Assembly: GCA_947477655.1 (NCBI GenBank)
Contig: CANJTS010000005.1
Span: 197,324-261,323 of the forward strand
Direction: 5' to 3'
Length of the DNA: 64,000 bases
Source: CAILUG01 sp903844415
GTDB taxonomy: Bacteria; Pseudomonadota; Gammaproteobacteria; Pseudomonadales; Pseudohongiellaceae
This document shows, one piece after another, positions 9,169 through 19,281 of the stretch. The translations under genes and the position numbers were made by a program. Below the pieces are notes generated by a model. It was not told where the DNA came from and searched no databases. It saw only the letters and a list, made by a program, of their open reading frames with translations. The number at the start of each line of letters is the position of its first letter. The stretch's first letter is position 1.

Positions 9169-10830
9169 TTATAAAGGCAGAGCGAACACAAACAACCCTG
9201 CGCCTGCAGCTACCACGATATATTGTCTGCCTTCGAGTTCAAAACTCATCGGGCCAGAAGCAACTTGACCGCCCAGGTTTTGCCGCCACAGCTCAGCACC
9301 AGTAAGTGCATCCAGCGCGTAGAAGAAACCTTCACGACCACCAGCGAACACTAGATTGCTCGCTGTGCTCAACACTCCGCTGTCAGTAACATCACTCATC
9401 TCGTGCCGCCAAACAATATCACCTGTGGCCGGATCAATAGCTTGAATCGCACCAAAACCTTCTTCAGGAATGCGCTGGTTCACCGGACGCACACTCAACG
9501 CTGGCATTGCCATGGTAGGGAATGCACCGGCATAGGTCTGCCCTGCTACATAGGTTACTGGGCGTTTGGTATATACGGAGTAGGTGTCCATCCAGCTCGG
9601 CACATAGAAATAGCCGGTAACAGGACTAAATGATGGTGGGTACCAATTGGTTGCCCCTTGATTGTTAGGCATGATGAACGTGCCTTCCGTGGTTGGAGAC
9701 AACACCTGATGCGGACGACCTTTCTCATCGAAACCATCCATCCAATTGACCGCTACGAAGGGTTTACCGAGCAAGAATTCGCCAGTGGTACGATCGAGCA
9801 CGTAATACACACCATTGCGGTTGGCTGTCATCAGTACTTTTCGTGGTTGACCCTGCCAGTTGATGTCAGCCAAAACTTGTACTTGAGTAGAGTCATAGTC
9901 CATTTCATCGTGCGGTGTGTATTGATAGTGCCAAGCCAATTCGCCAGTATCAGGATTTATCGCAACCACTGATTCAGTGTAAAGGTTATCACCAGGACGA
10001 GAATCACCATTCCAGTCCGGGCCAGGATTGCCTATGCCCCAGTAAGTTAAATTAAGTTCGGGATCGTAAGTACCCGTGGTCCAAATAGAACCACCACCGA
10101 GCTTATACGCTTCTTGCGCTGGATCAGACCAAGACTCAAAGCCGGGTTCACCAGGACCAGGCACGGTATTAAACTTCCAAACTTCTGCACCTGTTTCCAC
10201 ATCGTAGGCTGCAATAAATCCACGGATACCAAACTCACCACCAGCCGGGCCAACAATTACTTTATCGCCAATCACCAGCGGCGCAACCGTCAAAGCATAA
10301 CCCAACGACGCGTCCCCTATAACAGTGTCCCATTTAAGCTGACCACTGGTGGCATCAATCGCCAGCAAATGGCCGTCGATCGCACCCATAAACAACGTGT
10401 TGCCGTGAATAGCTAGACCACGATTAACACGCCCACAACATACACGGGCCTCAGGCGCAGGCGTGTAAGCATAGGTCCAGAACACGCGACCGGTCTTGGG
10501 ATCAAGCGCGACAACATCATTGGGTGGACTGACAGTGTAAAGCACGCCATCTACCATCAGTGGAGTGGCTTCAAATTTTTCGGACGCACCAGCGCGGGAA
10601 CGTACTTGCCAGATCCATTGCAATTCCAACTCACCTACGTTGGCTGGCGTAATTTGGGTTAGATCAGAATGACGTTGGCCATCATAACCACCGTGGTGAA
10701 TCATCCAACTGCCGGGCTCACTGGCTTCATTGAGTAAACGTTCGGGCGTGACCTGGGCCTGAGCAACAGCAGGCAACACAACAGGCAACAGTGCAGCAGT
10801 AACTAGGGCACATGTAATAGTAAATTTCAT
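9169..10830 (-). CDS. PQQ-dependent alcohol dehydrogenase with lanthanide-type active site
   Basis: A 553-residue periplasmic quinoprotein with a signal peptide ending near VAQAQ. It shows the eight-bladed propeller with W-docking repeats such as DPKTGRVFWTY and NPDTGELAWHY. The adjacent cysteines that form the vicinal disulfide under PQQ are Cys131-Cys132 (RVCCGRVNRG). The catalytic segment TPHDEMDYD places the base at Asp311 and a second Asp at 313. In XoxF-type enzymes this D-x-D pair coordinates a lanthanide; calcium enzymes have Ala or Ser there. The cytochrome gene lies 5 bases upstream in the same direction and is the likely electron acceptor. Substrate unknown. Confidence 0.92.
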   Translation of the reverse strand: MKFTITCALVTAALLPVVLPAVAQAQVTPERLLNEASEPGSWMIHHGGYDGQRHSDLTQITPANVGELELQWIWQVRSRAGASEKFEATPLMVDGVLYTVSPPNDVVALDPKTGRVFWTYAYTPAPEARVCCGRVNRGLAIHGNTLFMGAIDGHLLAIDATSGQLKWDTVIGDASLGYALTVAPLVIGDKVIVGPAGGEFGIRGFIAAYDVETGAEVWKFNTVPGPGEPGFESWSDPAQEAYKLGGGSIWTTGTYDPELNLTYWGIGNPGPDWNGDSRPGDNLYTESVVAINPDTGELAWHYQYTPHDEMDYDSTQVQVLADINWQGQPRKVLMTANRNGVYYVLDRTTGEFLLGKPFVAVNWMDGFDEKGRPHQVLSPTTEGTFIMPNNQGATNWYPPSFSPVTGYFYVPSWMDTYSVYTKRPVTYVAGQTYAGAFPTMAMPALSVRPVNQRIPEEGFGAIQAIDPATGDIVWRHEMSDVTDSGVLSTASNLVFAGGREGFFYALDALTGAELWRQNLGGQVASGPMSFELEGRQYIVVAAGAGLFVFALPL

Positions 10831-10835
10831 TATGG

Positions 10836-11636
10836 TTACTCCGGTGTAGTCAGGGAAAGCATATAGGCCACCAAATCGGCCACGTTATCTGCAGACAACA
10901 CGTCCAGATACGCAGGCATAGGTGTGGCGATAAAGCCCTGTGTGGTTATTTCAGATTCGCGAAACGATACCAGTTGTTCGTCTGCATTCATCAGCTGTAC
11001 GGAATGGGTATCACGATTCATTACTTTACCCGCCACGACAGTACCGCCTGTGGTGGTAACTTGATAAAAACGCTGGCCTTCTCGTACCACCGCTTTAGGA
11101 TCAAGAATTGATTGTTGCAACAGTGCAGCAGAACGAGTGGAGCCAATACCAGCCAAATCAGGATGCAAACGTGAACCTCCTCCATTTACGCCATGACAGG
11201 AATCACAATCAGCCGCTCCAAAAAACAGCTCTTCGCCACGACTGGCATCTCCTACTACCACTTCTTGAGTATCTTGCGCCGTTAAGGCACCGCCGGTTTG
11301 CATCGAGCGTAAAAAAGCCACTAGAGCACGCAAGTCGCCGTAGGCAAATTGTGGGCGCGGAATCATTAAGGTTTCAGGAATACCGATACGAATAAGAGCC
11401 ATCAGGTCTTCATCGGAACTGGCCCGGCGAAAACGTCCGCTGGCAAGATTTGCCCCTTCCACCGAATCCCCATTATTGCCATGACAACCCAAACAATTGG
11501 CCTGATATATACCACGCCCATTTTCGATATCGCTGGGTGCGTAACTGTGTTCCTGTGCTAGCACGGCTGTGGCACTGGCGCATAGCAGTGCGGTGACCGA
11601 GCCTAACAACAATTTGTGAAATGACACAAAGGTCAT
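10836..11636 (-). CDS. Diheme cytochrome c, electron acceptor of the PQQ dehydrogenase
   Basis: The likely start is the ATG at 11636, with a ggggg ribosome-binding site 5-9 bases upstream; a longer in-frame opening to 11906 would overlap avtA and lacks a signal peptide. The 266-residue product has a signal peptide (ending TAVLAQ) and two haem sites: CLGCH at 48-52 and CDSCH at 144-148. The second module (SILDPKAVVREGQRFY near 180, then TTGGTVVAGKV) matches the haem-binding domain style seen in Planctomycetes-type cytochromes (TIGR02603-like). A distal Met may be in IATPMPAY. It precedes the dehydrogenase by 5 bases. Confidence 0.9.
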   Translation of the reverse strand: MTFVSFHKLLLGSVTALLCASATAVLAQEHSYAPSDIENGRGIYQANCLGCHGNNGDSVEGANLASGRFRRASSDEDLMALIRIGIPETLMIPRPQFAYGDLRALVAFLRSMQTGGALTAQDTQEVVVGDASRGEELFFGAADCDSCHGVNGGGSRLHPDLAGIGSTRSAALLQQSILDPKAVVREGQRFYQVTTTGGTVVAGKVMNRDTHSVQLMNADEQLVSFRESEITTQGFIATPMPAYLDVLSADNVADLVAYMLSLTTPE

Positions 11637-11788
11637 ATGGTATCCCCCGTTGGTTAGCTGTTGTTTTTGATGGCGGCAGAGCCTAGTACAGTTCTGGCGG
11701 TGAAGCAAACCAATACTGGCTTGAGTAGAAACCTGCATCGAGCTTAGTAGGGTATGGTTGATACATGACGCAGAACACCTCCTCAATA

Positions 11789-13048
11789 CTAACCAGCATT
11801 GGCATAAACTTCCTGCACTACTCGCCCAATCATCTGCAATCCTTTTTGCAATACCTGTGCATCTACCGCATACGATATACGGATACATTGCTGCGTATGT
11901 TGCCACGGTTCTAGCAAGCCTGGAAAAGAAGTATGCCCGGGTATCACAAGTACACCGGCTGCTTTTAATTTTTCAAATAACTGCACACAGGTAATGGGTA
12001 AGCCTGGCAACCACAACCAGAGGAAAAAAGCCCCTTCCGGTTTGTGAATATGAAACGGCACAGTGCCAAGCGCTGCCTGCAAACATGTCACTGCCAGTTC
12101 TGCTTTTTGGCTATACCAAGGCCTCAGCACCGCACCTCCTAGGCGAATTAAATCGCCAGTGCGCAATAAACTGGTCGCCAGTGCCACTCCGGTATTGCCA
12201 CTGGCCAAATTCAATATGGTGTTGACACAACTGAAAGCCTTCGCCATTTCTTCACTGGCAATCAAAAAACCGCTGCGCAAGCCGGGCAGTCCAAGTTTCG
12301 ACAAACTTGCCAACATAATTACATTGTCACTCCAGTAAGCGTTAGCGGCAGTAAATTGAATGCCCGGAAAAGGTAAACCATAGGCAACGTCCAAAATCAG
12401 TGGGATAGCTTTGGTGCGAGCCAGATTGTCGAGCTTAAGCACTTCTTCATCGGTGAGCACATTGCCACTGGGATTGGTAGGACGCGACACACACAAGGCA
12501 GCTACATTCTCGGCAATAGTTAGATTTTCAAAATCAACCCGGTACTTAAACATATTGTCAGCCAGCAATTGAATGCTGGGTTTAGTGGCCGTAAAAAAAT
12601 TTTCTACCAAGCCCGTATCGGTATAGCCGAGATATTCTGGCGTGAGGGGAAATTGAATAACCTGATTTTGGTTAGCACTACCCTCCCCGGCCAGCATGTT
12701 GGCCAAAATAGAAAAAGCAGATTGACTACCATTGGTTACTACAATGTTGGCGGCTGTCACCTGCCAACCGTATTCAGCTTGTAATAGGCCAGCCAGTAGG
12801 CTGCGAACCTGCTCGTCTCCCATTGGTCCCTGATAACGACCCAGCATTGCAAAGCAACGTTCCGGGTCATTGATAATAGTGTGTAAATGACGCTGGAAAA
12901 GTGCTTCAACAGCAGGAATACGGGCGGGATTTCCTCCTCCCATCATGATCATGTTCGGGTTGCCTAGCAGCGCCGAACCCAAATCGTCCATGAGATCCAC
13001 AATTCCGGAGTGGCGGGTATATCTTTCACCAAAACGTGAGAGTTTCAA
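11789..13048 (-). CDS. avtA: Valine--pyruvate transaminase
   Basis: A 419-residue fold-type I PLP aminotransferase that follows E. coli AvtA nearly end to end: FGERYTRHSGI at the N-terminus, GGGNPARIP, TNGSQSAF, CVSRPTNPSGNV, and the PLP lysine K251 in SLSKLGLPG. It exchanges amino groups between valine or alanine and their keto acids in the cytoplasm. The start codon is TTG at 13048, supported by aagga 7 bases upstream. It is followed by the cytochrome gene after 152 bases, so probably not a shared operon. Confidence 0.95.
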   Translation of the reverse strand: MKLSRFGERYTRHSGIVDLMDDLGSALLGNPNMIMMGGGNPARIPAVEALFQRHLHTIINDPERCFAMLGRYQGPMGDEQVRSLLAGLLQAEYGWQVTAANIVVTNGSQSAFSILANMLAGEGSANQNQVIQFPLTPEYLGYTDTGLVENFFTATKPSIQLLADNMFKYRVDFENLTIAENVAALCVSRPTNPSGNVLTDEEVLKLDNLARTKAIPLILDVAYGLPFPGIQFTAANAYWSDNVIMLASLSKLGLPGLRSGFLIASEEMAKAFSCVNTILNLASGNTGVALATSLLRTGDLIRLGGAVLRPWYSQKAELAVTCLQAALGTVPFHIHKPEGAFFLWLWLPGLPITCVQLFEKLKAAGVLVIPGHTSFPGLLEPWQHTQQCIRISYAVDAQVLQKGLQMIGRVVQEVYANAG

Positions 13049-13229
13049 AAAATTATCCTTAGCAGAAAAAATGGTGCGGGAGATGAAGGTGAACCGCTAC
13101 GTTCTGTAGTGGTAGTTTTTGGCTGGCTATTCGACCGCTGTATCCACCAAAATCGGATTACATTTCTACCTGCAAATCATGTCGAATGATGTAAAGCTTT
13201 GTGTAGCAGGAAATGAAAAATCTTATAAC

Positions 13230-15152
13230 TCATCTCAATTCGATTGATTGCAATTCGACCACTCCCATCGCGCCATCGTGCAATGTGGCGTAAACATAAC
13301 CAACACCAGCACCGGCTGGTGCTTCCAGCAGGGCACCATAAGAACCCCAGATTTGTTCCGGATTAACCACCGCGATTGTGGTGGACAAAAAACTGTTGTC
13401 CTGGCTGGCGTGCCAGTTAACCTGTAAGCGCATAGGCGACGGTAGGCTTTCCACAGCGCGCGCACGATATACCAACCAGTGTCCATTCAGATCCGAGGCT
13501 GGTACAGGAAACCAGCCTTTCGTGCCGGGGCCAAGTTTTATTACACCTACGGCCTGCTCAGGCTCATCATTCCATTGCCAGCTTGTCCAGTTATCGCTAT
13601 TTCCAAGTACTGATCTAACAGAAAGCATGTCTATGGATAAAACGCCAGCCATAATCATGGCTGATTCCACGGTCACCCAACGATAATTTGCTATTCGATG
13701 TGGGCCAAAGCCGTTAAAGACCAACCCAAAATCGTAGTGTTGCTGGTTAATCGGCACTCCCTCAATAAAAGGATCAACATGCATGGCAGAGCCTAGGTTG
13801 AGTGTGCTGAATGTATCTCCCCTTCTGAGATCCATCTCTACTTGACCGCCGCCACCAATTGTCCAAGAGTTATCTCTGTTACCCACCACAATACCACTTA
13901 TGCCAGTTGGCCTTTCTCCGAGCAGGAATTCAGCAAGAGAGTTGGCCGCCCGGGAAGAATAGATGTACATCATGGAATCATGTGAGTTCAGTAAAAAGTA
14001 CATCATGTTAGTTGCCAGAATTAATGCCAGCGCAAGGTGGCGCCAATAACTTTTTAGCATGATGATCCAGATCATCATGATCAGGATTCCCACCGGAAAC
14101 ATAAAGCGGGCCTCCTGTCGTAGTGACCCTGCCAAACTGGCGATGCCGATAAACGCAATGACAACTACAGCAAGACCCAAACCCAACCAGCGATTCTGCG
14201 CTATGTATCCTTTGCGCAGGAATACCACTGCTGTCATCGCTACAGTACATATAGCTGTTGCCCAACCCAGAATACTGCCTACGGGGTGCTGGTAGTTGTA
14301 AAGTCCCCAGAACCAGACATATCCATAGTTGCCGCCAAGCAAAACGTTGTAGGCATATGTCAAGGCAGACCACAGCGTGTCAATTCCAAGCACCACCTGC
14401 TGGGCAGCACCAACCGTCGTTATCGGCAGGGACCCCAGCATTTTAATAGAAGCCCAGTACAGAAAAAGAGGGACACAACCTAATGAAAATGACCAGCCAA
14501 CCACGAATAAGCGACGCCTTGCAGTTGGCGCGAGCCATTCTGTAACAGCAATCGCGAAGCCTGCACCGAGCAAACCCACTATATAACGTTCATGCACAAA
14601 ACCAGTAAGTATCGCTAAGGCCAGCGTGACGACTGCGTACCCATGGTTAAAATCACGGCGCCATGCCAACCACGCCAGCAAAAGTGTGCTGAGAAACAAC
14701 GCTGTGCTCAGAAGTTCGATCAACCCAGAAAGATAATCGAAGTACAACATAACTCCATAGCGTGAAGTCAGCACGCCAAGGACCAGCATCCACGCAATCA
14801 ATCGACCACCGTTAAGCATGTAACGGACCACGCTGTACAACAAAATATTGATCCATGTCATACATGCAGCAAGCAGTAATGCATGTATCAATCGTGTTGA
14901 GTGCCATTGGGCTAATAATGCTTCGATGGCATTAAAAACCAAACGTGGCTTGTTGGCATTCAGACCCTGAAAAATGGAAGTGAAAGAATAATTACTGTGA
15001 ATGGCCAGTTCATACGCTGCCAATTCATCTCCAAAAAAATAGGGGTGATAGCCCAAGCCGAATGCAAGCACGGCACACATACCAATCAGTATGAAGTCGA
15101 GAAAGGGATTCTCTCCATTGAGGAGTGCTGTAGATGAAAAATTAATTTTCAT
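13230..15152 (-). CDS. Large polytopic membrane protein, possibly GT-C-like
   Basis: A 640-residue inner-membrane protein with about 10-12 hydrophobic segments up to residue 400, then a soluble beta-rich domain of about 230 residues. The first loop has FFGDELAAYE near residue 40, reminiscent of the acidic catalytic loop after helix 1 in GT-C glycosyltransferases. The soluble tail contains W-F-P-V-P and a long beta segment like carbohydrate-binding modules. I do not recognise the family; a glycan-modifying role is only a guess. No glycan genes flank it, and the upstream region is long and AT-rich. Confidence 0.6.
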   Translation of the reverse strand: MKINFSSTALLNGENPFLDFILIGMCAVLAFGLGYHPYFFGDELAAYELAIHSNYSFTSIFQGLNANKPRLVFNAIEALLAQWHSTRLIHALLLAACMTWINILLYSVVRYMLNGGRLIAWMLVLGVLTSRYGVMLYFDYLSGLIELLSTALFLSTLLLAWLAWRRDFNHGYAVVTLALAILTGFVHERYIVGLLGAGFAIAVTEWLAPTARRRLFVVGWSFSLGCVPLFLYWASIKMLGSLPITTVGAAQQVVLGIDTLWSALTYAYNVLLGGNYGYVWFWGLYNYQHPVGSILGWATAICTVAMTAVVFLRKGYIAQNRWLGLGLAVVVIAFIGIASLAGSLRQEARFMFPVGILIMMIWIIMLKSYWRHLALALILATNMMYFLLNSHDSMMYIYSSRAANSLAEFLLGERPTGISGIVVGNRDNSWTIGGGGQVEMDLRRGDTFSTLNLGSAMHVDPFIEGVPINQQHYDFGLVFNGFGPHRIANYRWVTVESAMIMAGVLSIDMLSVRSVLGNSDNWTSWQWNDEPEQAVGVIKLGPGTKGWFPVPASDLNGHWLVYRARAVESLPSPMRLQVNWHASQDNSFLSTTIAVVNPEQIWGSYGALLEAPAGAGVGYVYATLHDGAMGVVELQSIELR

Positions 15153-15559
15153 ATATAAATTTACTCGACGGGCCTGAATAAAATTTCAGATAAAACACAG
15201 GCAGGTGCTTACATTTAGTTCAGCGCTTGTCCTGCCAATAAAGTGCACTCATATTAGCTTGTCAGGCTTGTGTGTCTGAAATGAGTTTAGTGGATATTAG
15301 CAAGGTGACGCGATCCAATAAATATGACCATACCAGTTAAAAGATTGCGATCACAGCCGCGTGTAAATATGAAAGACATAAGGTAGAACACACAAAAGTT
15401 GAATGTAAGCCGACTTACCTTTAAAAAATTGCCCAGCAGAAAGAGAATTAGTTCTTATGCGGTGATATTTCGTCGCTACAGGACCCATTGGATGGATAGC
15501 GCGAAAAAAAGAATGAGCGCTCTATAATCTTAATTTTTTAGATTCAAATCGGCTATTTA

Positions 15560-15694
15560 ATGAGCATATTTGAAATTTATTTTGTTGGAGTATCTTCCAT
15601 TCAATTGCTTTTCATTTTTGGTACCACTATCTCAATAGGCTTGCTCATGCAGTTTACTTTGGCCTTTCTGATTGAAAATCTGATTGAAAAATAG
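15560..15694 (+). CDS. Candidate 44-residue small membrane protein
   Basis: An ATG at 15560 opens 44 codons ending in TAG. The peptide begins MSIFEIYFVGVSS and ends AFLIENLIEK, with a continuous hydrophobic helix of about 25 residues and acidic/basic ends. No good ribosome-binding site precedes it, and AT-rich DNA encodes hydrophobic peptides by chance. It is recorded because it fills an otherwise empty 760-base gap. Confidence 0.25.
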   Translation: MSIFEIYFVGVSSIQLLFIFGTTISIGLLMQFTLAFLIENLIEK

Positions 15695-15839
15695 AAAAAA
15701 ACACTTTATTTGAATTAGAGAAATAGCTTTTGTGCTAAGTATGTCACTATCATGGAGTATCTCAGAATAAGTAATCAAAAAAATAAAAAAAGGTAGTAAA
15801 AAAGTGGGGCGGGACTCGGATCCCTGTCTCAGAGGATTA

Positions 15840-15865
15840 CAATAGGTCTGCAGCCTCACCTATTG
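15840..15865 (+). promoter_or_regulatory. Hairpin in the TonB-receptor leader
   Basis: caatagg and cctattg form a perfect 7-bp stem with a 12-base loop, 51 bases before the receptor start. No riboswitch class is recognised. Confidence 0.3.
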
Positions 15866-15916
15866 CTTCCAAAGGACGGGTTACAAAAACAACTATAAAA
15901 AATTGGAGATAGCCGA

Positions 15917-18900
15917 ATGCGTATTAATAATAAATTGATAGATCCTTCAACCAGTAATTTCCGCAACAGTTCCCGCAACATTTCCCGTAAAGATTCCCTT
16001 GAGTTCCGCCACAAGCTACTGGCATCCGCCATTTCAGCGCTGTTCGTGTCGGGTGCCTTGGCTCAAGCAGTACCAGTCGAAACCCAAAATCTCGAAGAAA
16101 TACAAATTACCGGATCACGTATTCGCAACGTAACCAGCATGAGCACGCCGAATCCTGTGACTGCTCTTACGGTCGACGAGCTCGCCAATTTGAACCCGGG
16201 CGCGACCGTGGCGGAGCAGCTTGATTCTCTGCCGCAGTTCTTTGCGACAACCACCGCGCAGCGTGGGGGTGGCTTCCTTGGTGTCAGTGGAGGCAGCTAC
16301 CTGGACCTGCGCGGCATGGGACGCCCGCGCACGCTGGTATTACTGGACGGCTCGCGCATCATCCCGGCTGATGCTAATGGCAGCGTCAACATAGAGAACT
16401 TCCCCAGTGCGTTATTACAGCGTGTCGACGTAGTAACCGGGGGTGCGTCGGCCGCCTACGGCGCCGATGCGGTGGCAGGCGTTGTCAACTTCGTACTCAA
16501 TCACGAATTTGAAGGGCTTAAAGGCCAGGTATCGACCGGCATCAGCGAACGCATGGATGGCGACCGCTATAACTTCCAACTCGCCGGTGGTACCAGCATC
16601 ATGGATGGCCGCCTGCACCTGATTGGTAGCGCAGAGCAACGCTTCATCAACCAGATCGAACCGGCTCCGGATGCGCTCGACAACTGGAATGACTGGGGCT
16701 TGGTGCGTAACCCGAAATACAACGCAGCGGATCCCGTCGGCACCAATCCGCTCCGCATCACCGTGCCCTATGTATTCGGTAACCAGGCATCACCACAAGG
16801 TTTGATTAACGGCCCCGCTAACTTCAGCTTGCGCAATTACACCTTCACCGATGACGGCAAGGGTGTGCGTCCCTACGTCTTCGGCGACAACAACTCCAGC
16901 GCTGGCGCCGGTAACCAGAACAACCAAAGTGGAGGTCCTGAGTACACCTATTCGAAGTTGTCGCGCAATGCCGGTCCAGACGGCAACGAATCGATACAGC
17001 GCTCGTTCCTGGCCGGTTTCAAATTCGATATTAGTGACAACTTCAGCCTCAACGGTACCGCTATTACCGGTCGCAGCGAATCCAATTTTCTGGAGCAGCG
17101 TTCCAACATGGCGATTGCCGGTCCTACTTATCAATTCACGCTGTTCAAGGAAAATCCCTACCTGCCGAAGACGGTAGTGGACGCCATGACCACAGCCAAC
17201 ATCACGTCATTTACAATGAGCAAAATTGGTATGGTGAGCGGTCCTGGCATGAAGAACGTGTTCGAGCATCGTGGTGACCGTAGTGTGGTCCAGCTTGAGT
17301 CCTATACGGTGGGCTTCGACTACCAGCTGGAGAATAGCTGGAACTTCAGCGGCCACTACCAAAAGGGCGAGTCGATCATCCAAGGTGCAGTCCTGAACGT
17401 TCCCCGTATCGACCGCTACTTCCTCGCCATGGATGCGATACCGGATGCCAACGGTAAGCCCATGTGCAATGTCACCAAGGTCAACCCCACGCCCCAGCAG
17501 TTGAAAGACTTCATGGTGGGCAAACGCCTGCCAAGCCCGCTGACCATCGATGGCGTGATAGGCGATTCCCCGATTGGGCCGGTGGATTTTGCCAGCTGCG
17601 TTCCATTCAACGTGCTGGGTCTGGGTAACGCCAATGATGCGGCAATCGACTGGATAGAAGATGAACAAAAGAAACTGGAGCGCATCATCGAGCAGGACTT
17701 TGCCGAAGTGCTGGTAACGGGTGATGTTTTTAAAGGGTGGGCAGGTCCGGTTTCAATCGCTGCAGGTGCCACCTGGCGAGATGAGTCGTTCACAATAGTC
17801 AACTACCCGTCCTATGGCGAACGCGGTGTGCTGAATGCGCCGGCTCTGGGTATTCGCGGCATATCGCCTGGCTTTGCCAGCGCCGGTAACCGCTCGCTGC
17901 ATCCGTTTTCTGCTTCAGGGGTCAACGGCGGCGCCGGCAATGTCACCGAACTGTTTGCCGAGTTGAACGTGCCGCTGTACGACAGCGGTCAGGCGCAGAA
18001 ACTGGATTCCACTTTTGCCTATCGCAATTCCGATTACTCATCATCGGGCCGGGTGCCAAGTTGGAAAATGGGCTTTAATGCCACGCTCACCGATGATCTG
18101 CGTCTGCGTTATACCAAGTCGCATGACGTGCGCGAACCGAACTTTGCCGAACGCTATCTTACCGGCTCCGGTGGTGGTTCGGTGCAGGACAAGCAATTGA
18201 ACAACGTCACCAATTCCTCGTTAACCATTCTCGCCACACCGAACACCAGGCTCAATGTGGAAGAAGCCAACACTGACACTGCCGGTTTCGTTTATCAGCC
18301 CAGCTTTGCCGAGTGGGTAGATGGTGTGCAAATCGCGCTCGACTGGTACGAAATCACGCTGACGGGTGCAATTGCCCGCTACGGCGCTCAGCGTATTGCC
18401 GATGACTGCTTTGCGACTAAGAATGCTTATACCTGTGGGCTGATCGCCCGCGATCCCAACACCCAGACTATTACGCGTATTCTCGACGAATACGTCAACG
18501 TCGGTGGTGCGCAAACCCGCGGGGTGGATCTTGAAGTGCAGTACATGATAGAGCCCAACTTCTTCGGCAGCCAGCAGGAATCATTGAGTATGCGAGTGCT
18601 GGCTGGTTATCTGGGTGAAAACTCTACCACCTCGGCGGCGGGCACTACCGTCAATGCGGTGGGTGGCACTGAACGTGCGCAAAACACAGCTAACGTCAGC
18701 ATGAACTATAGTATTGGCGACTACAGCGTCCGCGCTGTCGCGAACTACTACGGCGATACGATGGTCAACACGCTGTGGATCCAGGGTGTTGATATCGACG
18801 ACAACACGATCTCTTCGCAAACCACGATCAACCTTGGTCTGTCGTACGGACAGGAAATGGCGCGGGGCGGTGACTGGAGTACCTCGCTTAGCATTAGCAA

Positions 18901-19012
18901 CCTGTTTGATCGCGATCCGCCGATCGTCCCCGGTACTGGTGGTCAGTCACTGTCTAATAGCCACGATCAGTTTGGTCGGCGTTACCAGATCAGTCTGGAC
19001 ATGAGCTTTTGA
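15917..19012 (+). CDS. TonB-dependent outer-membrane receptor (first of four)
   Basis: 1031 residues with an extended N-terminus before the signal peptide (ALFVSGALAQ). A possible TonB box (LEEIQITG) leads into the plug: GSRIRN, LPQFFATTT, LRGMGRPRTLVLLDGSRI, VDVVTGGASAAYGADAVAGV and NFVLN. The rest is a 22-strand barrel ending in the C-terminal Phe (ISLDMSF) needed for outer-membrane assembly. Receptors of this group import oligosaccharides, peptides or other large nutrients; the ligand is unknown. ggag 8-11 bases upstream supports the start. The codon use looks G+C-richer than the flanking genes. A strong terminator follows. Confidence 0.95.
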   Translation: MRINNKLIDPSTSNFRNSSRNISRKDSLEFRHKLLASAISALFVSGALAQAVPVETQNLEEIQITGSRIRNVTSMSTPNPVTALTVDELANLNPGATVAEQLDSLPQFFATTTAQRGGGFLGVSGGSYLDLRGMGRPRTLVLLDGSRIIPADANGSVNIENFPSALLQRVDVVTGGASAAYGADAVAGVVNFVLNHEFEGLKGQVSTGISERMDGDRYNFQLAGGTSIMDGRLHLIGSAEQRFINQIEPAPDALDNWNDWGLVRNPKYNAADPVGTNPLRITVPYVFGNQASPQGLINGPANFSLRNYTFTDDGKGVRPYVFGDNNSSAGAGNQNNQSGGPEYTYSKLSRNAGPDGNESIQRSFLAGFKFDISDNFSLNGTAITGRSESNFLEQRSNMAIAGPTYQFTLFKENPYLPKTVVDAMTTANITSFTMSKIGMVSGPGMKNVFEHRGDRSVVQLESYTVGFDYQLENSWNFSGHYQKGESIIQGAVLNVPRIDRYFLAMDAIPDANGKPMCNVTKVNPTPQQLKDFMVGKRLPSPLTIDGVIGDSPIGPVDFASCVPFNVLGLGNANDAAIDWIEDEQKKLERIIEQDFAEVLVTGDVFKGWAGPVSIAAGATWRDESFTIVNYPSYGERGVLNAPALGIRGISPGFASAGNRSLHPFSASGVNGGAGNVTELFAELNVPLYDSGQAQKLDSTFAYRNSDYSSSGRVPSWKMGFNATLTDDLRLRYTKSHDVREPNFAERYLTGSGGGSVQDKQLNNVTNSSLTILATPNTRLNVEEANTDTAGFVYQPSFAEWVDGVQIALDWYEITLTGAIARYGAQRIADDCFATKNAYTCGLIARDPNTQTITRILDEYVNVGGAQTRGVDLEVQYMIEPNFFGSQQESLSMRVLAGYLGENSTTSAAGTTVNAVGGTERAQNTANVSMNYSIGDYSVRAVANYYGDTMVNTLWIQGVDIDDNTISSQTTINLGLSYGQEMARGGDWSTSLSISNLFDRDPPIVPGTGGQSLSNSHDQFGRRYQISLDMSF

Positions 19013-19040
19013 AGTTGATTTTTCAGTAGCAGTGATTAAT

Positions 19041-19069
19041 ACGGGGAAGAGCGATCTTCCCCGTTTTTT
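19041..19069 (+). terminator. Rho-independent terminator after the first TonB receptor
   Basis: cggggaaga and tcttccccg pair around a 4-base loop and are followed by six T. Confidence 0.93.
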
Positions 19070-19213
19070 ATTCTGCTATCTTGCTTGGCACCAAGCAACA
19101 AACAAGTGTCCAAATTGAGATAGATAAAAATGAGTTGCAGATACTGATCGATTAATCTTGTGGTTTTTTCTGACTATGCTTTTCTAAAACTAGGACTAGT
19201 CATAACGGCAGCA

Positions 19214-19253
19214 TAAAAAAAACCGGACCAACTCACCAAAGCTGGCCCGGCTT
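19214..19253 (-). terminator. Terminator after the second TonB receptor
   Basis: On the minus strand ccgggccagc pairs with gttggtccgg around an 8-base loop, followed by a run of eight T. It lies 28 bases beyond the stop at 19282. Confidence 0.9.
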
Positions 19254-19281
19254 ATTCAAACGTTTGAGCTAGTGTTACTTC

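Larger units (their letters stand above)
15153..15916. other. Long AT-rich intergenic region
   Basis: 764 bases between the divergent membrane-protein gene and the first TonB receptor. Apart from a possible 44-residue hydrophobic frame (15560-15694) and a 7-bp hairpin (15840-15865) near the receptor start, nothing recognisable is seen. Confidence 0.5.

Noticed and set aside
11637..11906. N-terminal extension of the diheme cytochrome
   Set aside because: It overlaps avtA, has no signal peptide and lies before a good ribosome site and ATG at 11636.
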